Below, piece after piece: positions 6,328 to 10,875 of a DNA stretch of 10,875 nt. Location of the stretch: NCBI GenBank assembly GCA_002495235.1, contig DAEG01000067.1, positions 1 through 10,875 on the forward strand, given 5' to 3'. A model generated the notes under the pieces. It ran no database searches. It saw only the letters and a list, made by a program, of their open reading frames with translations, and had not been told where the DNA came from. Both the position numbers and the translations under genes were made by a program. The stretch comes from Euryarchaeota archaeon UBA287. Its GTDB lineage: Archaea > Thermoplasmatota > UBA186 > UBA287. Within the stretch, counting starts at the first letter, position 1. Every line of letters starts with the position of its first letter.

Positions 6328-7624
6328 CCTTCTATACAAAGTGAACCTCTGGATCATTCTGATACTTGCGTTGTTGGCGTCTCACCTGCTGTTCATACTT
6401 CTCGGCAGGAGGTACTTTGAGAGACTCCACCTGAGCCTGATGGGGCCTGCGGTGTTATGGCACACGAAGAGAGGCCTAGATCTCCTTGACAAAGCCGCGG
6501 AGCGCAGGAGGTTCTGGGGCATCTTTCATCCGATAGCTCTCGCTCTGTGTTACATCGCCATGGTTGGCATGATAGCTCTGCTGATCCTGGATGTTATGGT
6601 CTATATAAGGGCTCCAGAACTCGTAGGCGGAATGGACCCGAGACTGGTGCTAGGTTTACCTGGAATAAATCCGCTAATACCCATAGGCTATGGCATAATA
6701 GGCCTCATAATCACTCTCGTTTTTCACGAACTCTCTCACGGCATAGTCTCGAGACACCAAGGCATAACCGTCAAGTCCATGGGCATTTTGTTCTTCATAA
6801 TACCTGTAGGTGCCTTCGTGGAGCCTGATGACAAGGAGATAGAGAGCTCTGAGCCGTCAAAGAGGCTCAGGATCGAGGAGGCAGGTGCCGGAATGAACAT
6901 GATCGTGGGATTGGTGGCACTTCTGGTGCTGGCTCTCCTGGCAAGCAGTATGACGCCAATGAGCTCTGGAGTTGTTGTGGCTAGCCCCAGCGGCCCCGCG
7001 GCGGAAGCCGGCATTGTGGCTGGGGATATGATAACCGCGATAAATGGGCTTAAGGTTGGAGGTGTTGAGGCTTTCCGGTCCCTGATGGCGGGCTTTTTGC
7101 CCGGTGATACCATAAATGTCACGATCCTTAGAGGTGGAACTACAAGTGATCTGCTAGTTGGGCTGGCCGATCTTGGTACCATCACAGGCATAGCAGAGAA
7201 TGCGGGCAAGGCTGGCATTGGCATCGTTCCGGTGGATCCTATGGTCTTTGTCAAGCCATTCGCTAGTCCTTTTTCGATAAACAATTTTATGGTATTCCTT
7301 GGTGCTCCTCTGCAGCAGGGGCTCCCCTTCAATGAACCCTTGCTGGGCTTTTATTCGACTCCATTTAATCCGCAGTCATTCTCTGTCATCTCAAATATTG
7401 TCTACTGGATCGCCTGGTTCAACCTCCTTGTCGGGAGCTTCAACGTCCTGCCCGTCTCGGTGCTTGACGGCTATGCTATCTTCAGAGACTCTCTCATGGT
7501 GCTCGGGGAAAAGCTGCGCCTCTCGAAGGAAGGACGTGAGAAATTTGCTAATACGACAGCAAGGGCCTTCAGCTGGGTGTTCGGCATTATACTCATCTTT
7601 GTGCTTGTCGTCTCGATAATCTGA
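6314..7624 (+). CDS. Membrane site-2 protease (M50 family) with internal PDZ domain
   Basis: This 436-residue protein is a predicted intramembrane zinc metalloprotease. The HExxH motif is HELSH (His138, Glu139, His142) at the end of a hydrophobic segment, and the third zinc ligand is Asp385 in NVLPVSVLDGY, the site of the usual NxxPxxxLDG motif. Hydrophobic segments lie near 11-31, 74-98, 121-137, 155-169, 195-211, 362-382 and 416-436. Residues about 217-285 look like a PDZ domain (GVVVASPSGPAAEAGIVAGD), which in relatives binds substrate tails. The target is unknown; relatives cut membrane-anchored regulators or peptides. The start is uncertain: TTG 6314 overlaps ribH by 14 bases, while GTG 6341 would follow its stop after 13 bases and shorten the protein by 9 residues. 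No promoter is seen between, so co-transcription with ribH is likely. Confidence 0.87.
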   Translation: MKGNDLLYKVNLWIILILALLASHLLFILLGRRYFERLHLSLMGPAVLWHTKRGLDLLDKAAERRRFWGIFHPIALALCYIAMVGMIALLILDVMVYIRAPELVGGMDPRLVLGLPGINPLIPIGYGIIGLIITLVFHELSHGIVSRHQGITVKSMGILFFIIPVGAFVEPDDKEIESSEPSKRLRIEEAGAGMNMIVGLVALLVLALLASSMTPMSSGVVVASPSGPAAEAGIVAGDMITAINGLKVGGVEAFRSLMAGFLPGDTINVTILRGGTTSDLLVGLADLGTITGIAENAGKAGIGIVPVDPMVFVKPFASPFSINNFMVFLGAPLQQGLPFNEPLLGFYSTPFNPQSFSVISNIVYWIAWFNLLVGSFNVLPVSVLDGYAIFRDSLMVLGEKLRLSKEGREKFANTTARAFSWVFGIILIFVLVVSII

Positions 7625-7626
7625 GG

Positions 7627-7640
7627 GCAAAGGATATTAG
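7627..7640 (+). promoter_or_regulatory. BRE/TATA promoter of the flavoprotein pair
   Basis: GCAAAGG (7627-7633) is followed by ATATTAG (7634-7640), with the TATA centre about 24-25 bases before the ATG at 7661. This again implies a leaderless mRNA. It starts 3 bases after the protease stop codon, so upstream transcription may also read through. Confidence 0.55.
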
Positions 7641-7660
7641 ATGCGAGTTCTATTTATCGC

Positions 7661-9118
7661 ATGCCTTACGACGTTGTCGTGGTTGGTGCCGGAATAGTTG
7701 GTACAGCGATAGCCAGGGAGCTCTCAAAATACACCATAAAGGCCGCCTTGGTCGATAGAGAGCCGGATTTTGGATGGGGAGCGACAAAGGCGAATAGCGC
7801 GATAGTGCATGCAGGCTATGACGACGAGCCGCAGACCCTGAAATCGCATCTCTGCGTCAGAGGCAACGCGCTGTTCGAGGAGCTCTGCATAGAGCTAGAC
7901 GCGCCTTTTGAGAGGAATGGGAGCCTTGTCGCGGCATTGGATGGTGAGGACAAGAGGATCGAAGAGCTGTATGAGCGGGGTCTAAAGAACTGCGTCCCCG
8001 GCATAAGGATCCTTGAGAAAAAGGAAGTGCTGCAGAGAGAGCCGAACCTCAACAGAGAGGTCGGTTGCGCGCTCTTCGCGCCCAGCGCGGGCATAACGAT
8101 ACCGTACGAGTTAGCGATAGGACTGGCCGAGAACGCTGCAATGAACGGTGTTGACGTCTTTCTTGACACAAAGATCGCAGGCGTGGAAGAAAAAGAGGAG
8201 AAGGTCTCTCTGATTACAGAGAACGGAAAGAGGTTGGAGTCGAGGTATGTGGTGAACGCGGCTGGGCTCTACGCCGACGAGATCTCAAGGCTCTTCGGCC
8301 ATGATGATTTTTCCATAAATCCGAGGAGAGGCGAATATTTCCTCTTCGACAGAAAGCTTACGCCTCTCGTCAATTCTACGGTCTTTCCGACGCCGACGGA
8401 GAAGGGCAAGGGCATTCTTGTGACAAAGACGTGCGAGAACATAATGCTGATTGGTCCCAACTCGAAGGATCTCAGTGCTGGTGAGAAGGAGAACACGGAG
8501 ACGACAGAGGAGGGCCTGCGCGAGGTATTCGAGGGCGCCCAGAGACTGGTGCCGGGCATAGCAAAGGCAAGAAGGTATACCATAAAGAACTTTGCCGGGA
8601 ACAGGCCACAGAGCTCTACCAAGGACTTCATCGTAGAGCAGAGGAGCAGGCTGATAAACGCGGCCGGCATGCAATCGCCAGGGCTTACGGCGGCTCCGGC
8701 GGTGGCCGAGCATGTGGCAGAGATGTTGAAGTACGGCATTGAGATGAAGAGAAAAGAGAGCTTTAACCCTGTGCGAAAGAGGATCAGGAGATTCGAGGAG
8801 ATGAATTACGAAGAAAAAAAGAAGGCCATGCAGGAGAATTCCCTCTACGGGCATATGGTCTGCCGGTGCGAGCACGTGAGCGAAGCAGAGGTTGTCGAGG
8901 CGATAAAGCGTGGAGCGCGGACACTGGATGGCATAAAGTTCCGCACGAGGTGCTCCATGGGCAGGTGTCAGGGCGGTTTCGACCTTCCCTTTGTGATAGA
9001 GATCCTTGCCAGAGAGACAGGCATGGGCGTGAAGGAGATACTCAAGAACAGTAAGGGGAGCGAGGTTATAAAGGCTCACAGCAAGGAGCTTCTGGGGAGG
9101 GCTGAAGATGAGCACTGA
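7661..9118 (+). CDS. FAD-dependent glycerol-3-phosphate-dehydrogenase-like enzyme with BFD-type 2Fe-2S tail
   Basis: Residues 1-370 form a DAO-family flavoenzyme: GAGIVG (9-14) is the FAD dinucleotide fold, ANSAIVHAGYD (44-54) is typical of the Thermotoga TM1432-like branch of glycerol-3-phosphate dehydrogenases, and NAAG and NFAGNRP follow. A charged linker (about 365-392) leads to a BFD/NirB-like domain with four cysteines, Cys401 and Cys403 (CRC) and Cys431 and Cys436 (CSMGRC), expected to hold a 2Fe-2S cluster. The likely reaction is oxidation of glycerol 3-phosphate to dihydroxyacetone phosphate with electrons passed through the cluster; a 2-hydroxyacid or other substrate is possible, as the family is broad. 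No glycerol kinase or transporter is in view. It overlaps the next gene by 11 bases, and the two probably act as one complex. Confidence 0.85.
   Translation: MPYDVVVVGAGIVGTAIARELSKYTIKAALVDREPDFGWGATKANSAIVHAGYDDEPQTLKSHLCVRGNALFEELCIELDAPFERNGSLVAALDGEDKRIEELYERGLKNCVPGIRILEKKEVLQREPNLNREVGCALFAPSAGITIPYELAIGLAENAAMNGVDVFLDTKIAGVEEKEEKVSLITENGKRLESRYVVNAAGLYADEISRLFGHDDFSINPRRGEYFLFDRKLTPLVNSTVFPTPTEKGKGILVTKTCENIMLIGPNSKDLSAGEKENTETTEEGLREVFEGAQRLVPGIAKARRYTIKNFAGNRPQSSTKDFIVEQRSRLINAAGMQSPGLTAAPAVAEHVAEMLKYGIEMKRKESFNPVRKRIRRFEEMNYEEKKKAMQENSLYGHMVCRCEHVSEAEVVEAIKRGARTLDGIKFRTRCSMGRCQGGFDLPFVIEILARETGMGVKEILKNSKGSEVIKAHSKELLGRAEDEH
9094..9101 (+). promoter_or_regulatory. Shine-Dalgarno site for the second flavoprotein gene
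   Basis: GGGGAGGG within the end of the first flavoprotein gene contains GGAGG at 7-base spacing from the ATG at 9108. It supports this start and translation from the shared mRNA. Confidence 0.55.
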
Positions 9119-10691
9119 TGTCCTTGTCATAGGCAGTGGTCCCGCGGGTATGCAGGCGGCGATAAGCGCGAGAGACGCGGGTGCTAAGGTAACGATACTG
9201 GAGAGGGACTGGCAGCTCGGAGGTATACTGAACCAGTGCATACACCATGGCTTTGGTGTTCACTTCTTCAGAGAGAACCTCGCTGGCACGCAGTTTGCTG
9301 AGAAGTTGCGAGAGAGCTTGGAAGGCATAGAGATAAGGCTCAATACCATGGTGCTTGAGGTGAAGGATGACAGTGTCGTCGTCGCTTCCGATAGAGGCGT
9401 TGAGGAGATAGAGTGCAAGGCTCTGGTGCTTGCAATGGGCTGCAGGGAGAGAAGCAGGGACTCTCTGGGCATACCCGGCTCAAGGCCTGCTGGCGTCTAT
9501 ACGGCCGGTCAGGCGCAGAGGCTGATAAACATAGAGGGTTATCTGCCAGGTAAAGATATCGTTATCCTCGGTTCCGGCGATGTCGGACTGATAATGGCAA
9601 GAAGGCTCGCTCTGGAGGGGTGCAGTGTGAAATGCGTTGTTGAGATCAAGCCTTTCCCCGGTGGCCTGATGAGAAACGTCGTTCAGTGCCTTGAGGACTT
9701 CAATATACCCCTGCTTCTCAATCACACGGTAACTAGGATAATAGGCAAGGACAGGGTTGAAGGCGTAGAGATCTCAGAGGTTGACACCTCGCTTCGTCCC
9801 TCTGGCAAGAGAGAAGTGGTGCCATGCGATACTCTCTTGCTGTCTGTAGGGCTCATACCTGAGAACGATGTGGTTGGTGAGCTTGTTGACATAGACCCTG
9901 TCACAGGTGGGCCGCGCATAAACCAGTTCTTCCAGACGAGCAATGAGAGGATATTCGCATGCGGCAACGCTCTGCACGTTAACGATCTCGTCGACAACGT
10001 CGCCAGGGAAGCCTCGATTGCCGGTGAGAGCGCGGCGTCATACTCTCTGGGGAAACTAGAAAAGAGTGGTAAAAGAAGGAGAGTGCTTGGAGGCAACGGC
10101 ATAGTGTCCGTAGTCCCACAGTGGGTGGACGGTTCTTCTCAGGTGCGATTTTACATGAGGGCTGTTGAGCCCATGAAGAGCGTAAATCTCCGTGTAAAAG
10201 GCACAGACATCAAGTTCTTCAAGCGTTTCATAAGGCCTGCCGAGAGCCTGGTTGTCAATCTGGCCGGAAAGCGTATCGATGAGATGGGAGATGAGATAGT
10301 CTTCGAGGTAGAAAAGGAGGAGGAGAGCGAGGCCGAGGAGAGAGCTCTGAAGACCTACGTCTGCACTCTGTGTCCGGTGGGATGTGAGATATCCTTGTTA
10401 GATGGAGGGGAGATCAGAGGCTACCAGTGCAAGAGGGGCTTGGAGTTCGTCGAGCAGGAGGAGAAGGAACCGATGCGCATACTGACAACCACGGTCTACG
10501 TGAAAGGTGGAGAGCTTCGTATGCTTCCTGTCAGAAGCGCCGGTGACATAATGAAGGAGGATATGCAAGAGGCCATGCGCGAGGCTGCGAATGTGCTGGC
10601 AGAGGCCCCTATAAAGGAAGGGCAGGATATATTTGTCTTCAAGGGTGTGCCTTTCATAGCCACCAGGAGCATAGCGAGAAAAGGACCGTGA
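9108..10691 (+). CDS. FAD/NAD(P)-dependent oxidoreductase fused to a C-terminal DUF1667 Cys-rich domain
   Basis: Residues 1 to about 400 are a two-dinucleotide-fold oxidoreductase like Thermotoga TM1433: GSGPAG (9-14) binds FAD, NQCIHHGFG (42-50) and AMGCRERSR (109-117) are branch motifs, GSGDVG (155-160) is the second nucleotide-binding fold, and FACGNALHVND (283-293) closes the FAD site. A Glu-rich linker (about 401-416) leads to a DUF1667 domain with CTLCPVGCE and CKRG, giving Cys419, Cys422, Cys426 and Cys441, a likely Fe-S site. DUF1667 is commonly a separate protein of about 120 residues encoded next to such enzymes (TM1434 type); here the frame is continuous through both. The protein probably passes electrons between the upstream dehydrogenase and NAD(P) or another carrier. 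The acceptor is not known. Confidence 0.87.
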   Translation: MSTDVLVIGSGPAGMQAAISARDAGAKVTILERDWQLGGILNQCIHHGFGVHFFRENLAGTQFAEKLRESLEGIEIRLNTMVLEVKDDSVVVASDRGVEEIECKALVLAMGCRERSRDSLGIPGSRPAGVYTAGQAQRLINIEGYLPGKDIVILGSGDVGLIMARRLALEGCSVKCVVEIKPFPGGLMRNVVQCLEDFNIPLLLNHTVTRIIGKDRVEGVEISEVDTSLRPSGKREVVPCDTLLLSVGLIPENDVVGELVDIDPVTGGPRINQFFQTSNERIFACGNALHVNDLVDNVAREASIAGESAASYSLGKLEKSGKRRRVLGGNGIVSVVPQWVDGSSQVRFYMRAVEPMKSVNLRVKGTDIKFFKRFIRPAESLVVNLAGKRIDEMGDEIVFEVEKEEESEAEERALKTYVCTLCPVGCEISLLDGGEIRGYQCKRGLEFVEQEEKEPMRILTTTVYVKGGELRMLPVRSAGDIMKEDMQEAMREAANVLAEAPIKEGQDIFVFKGVPFIATRSIARKGP

Positions 10692-10824
10692 CTTTCTCCG
10701 ATAAGGTGCAAGAGCTATCACATCGTCTTAGTACACAGAACGTTATTATGCTCTGCTTTTCGTGAATAACATGTTTATATAGTATATATAGTAAATCTGA
10801 TAGCCCCTTCGGCCCATTGAGACT
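10692..10824. other. Intergenic region with possible weak terminator and next promoter
   Basis: This 133-base gap holds no credible ORF or tRNA. GCTTTT (10755-10760) is a short T-run that might help end transcription of the flavoprotein pair, but it is weak. The right half is AT-rich and carries the promoter of the next gene. Confidence 0.4.
10774..10791 (+). promoter_or_regulatory. Tandem TATA elements before the last gene
   Basis: TTTATATAG (10774-10782) and TATATATAG (10783-10791) lie side by side. Counting about 25 bases down gives starts near 10803-10813, so the transcript would have a leader of roughly 12-22 bases before the ATG at 10825, unlike the four leaderless genes in the window. 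Confidence 0.6.
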
Positions 10825-10875
10825 ATGGCTTACGACCTCGCCGGAGCTCTGAGCTCAGTATACAGCATGCTGATC
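10825..10875 (+). CDS. 5' end of an unidentified gene (partial)
   Basis: An ATG opens a frame of 17 codons (MAYDLAGALSSVYSMLI) that runs off the window. It is supported mainly by the strong upstream TATA elements and by lack of a stop. The peptide is too short to assign a family, and no clear Shine-Dalgarno site precedes it. A non-coding transcript cannot be ruled out. Confidence 0.4.
   Translation, partial: MAYDLAGALSSVYSMLI

Noticed and set aside
8285..9241. 318-codon open frame on the minus strand
   Set aside because: It is antisense to the well-supported flavoprotein genes, with no recognisable motif; it is a by-product of their codon composition.
10692..10824. tRNA or other structured RNA in the last gap
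   Set aside because: No T-loop-like GTTCRANNC box or acceptor-stem pairing is visible.
1..10875. Mobile element, CRISPR array or defence system
   Set aside because: I found no transposase or integrase motifs, no regularly spaced repeats and no terminal inverted repeats; the genes are metabolic or housekeeping.

Overview
The window reads as a tightly packed stretch of archaeal chromosome. Four of its five visible promoters have archaeal BRE/TATA geometry placed so that the mRNA would begin at or next to the start codon (leaderless). The RecJ-like DHH nuclease and the PDZ-containing site-2 protease are of archaeal types, and codon use is rich in AUA, AGA and AGG. I cannot fix the lineage. A bacterial-type riboflavin gene set is known from Thermococcales, for example Pyrococcus furiosus, so a euryarchaeal or Thermoplasmata-like relative is plausible but not shown.

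Layout. (1) 1-224 is the 3' end of a radical-SAM activase of the pyruvate-formate-lyase-activating type. (2) 282-1220 is an exported, probably glycosylated, transglutaminase-like protein. It converges with, and overlaps by 29 bases, (3) a minus-strand DHH/DHHA1 nuclease of the archaeal RecJ/GAN type (1192-2556). (4) A short divergent promoter region (about 2557-2630) drives the nuclease leftward and, rightward, an apparent single operon ribD-ribE-ribBA-folK-ribH-site-2 protease (2631-7624). Every neighbouring pair in that operon overlaps. (5) A separate promoter at about 7627-7640 drives two flavoproteins: a glycerol-3-phosphate-dehydrogenase-like FAD enzyme with a BFD-type iron-sulfur tail (7661-9118), and an FAD/NAD oxidoreductase carrying a fused DUF1667 Cys-rich domain (9108-10691). 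(6) A 133-base gap with strong TATA elements leads into a new gene that the window cuts off (10825 onward).

How the genes work together. RibBA makes both riboflavin precursors, from GTP and from ribulose 5-phosphate. RibD deaminates and reduces the pyrimidine, RibH makes 6,7-dimethyl-8-ribityllumazine and RibE dismutates it to riboflavin. Only the pyrimidine phosphatase and the later riboflavin kinase and FAD synthetase steps are absent here. FolK, a pterin enzyme, sits inside the set between ribBA and ribH. The catalytic residues I could check in RibD, RibBA, FolK and RibH are present, so the pathway looks functional. The two flavoproteins just downstream probably form an electron-transfer pair that oxidises glycerol 3-phosphate or a similar substrate.

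The points most worth a second look are the bacterial-order rib operon with embedded folK in an archaeal promoter setting, the DUF1667 fusion, the repeated GCAAA-TATA spacing at four promoters, and the inverted repeat between the divergent nuclease and ribD promoters. I saw no mobile element, CRISPR array, tRNA or rRNA.
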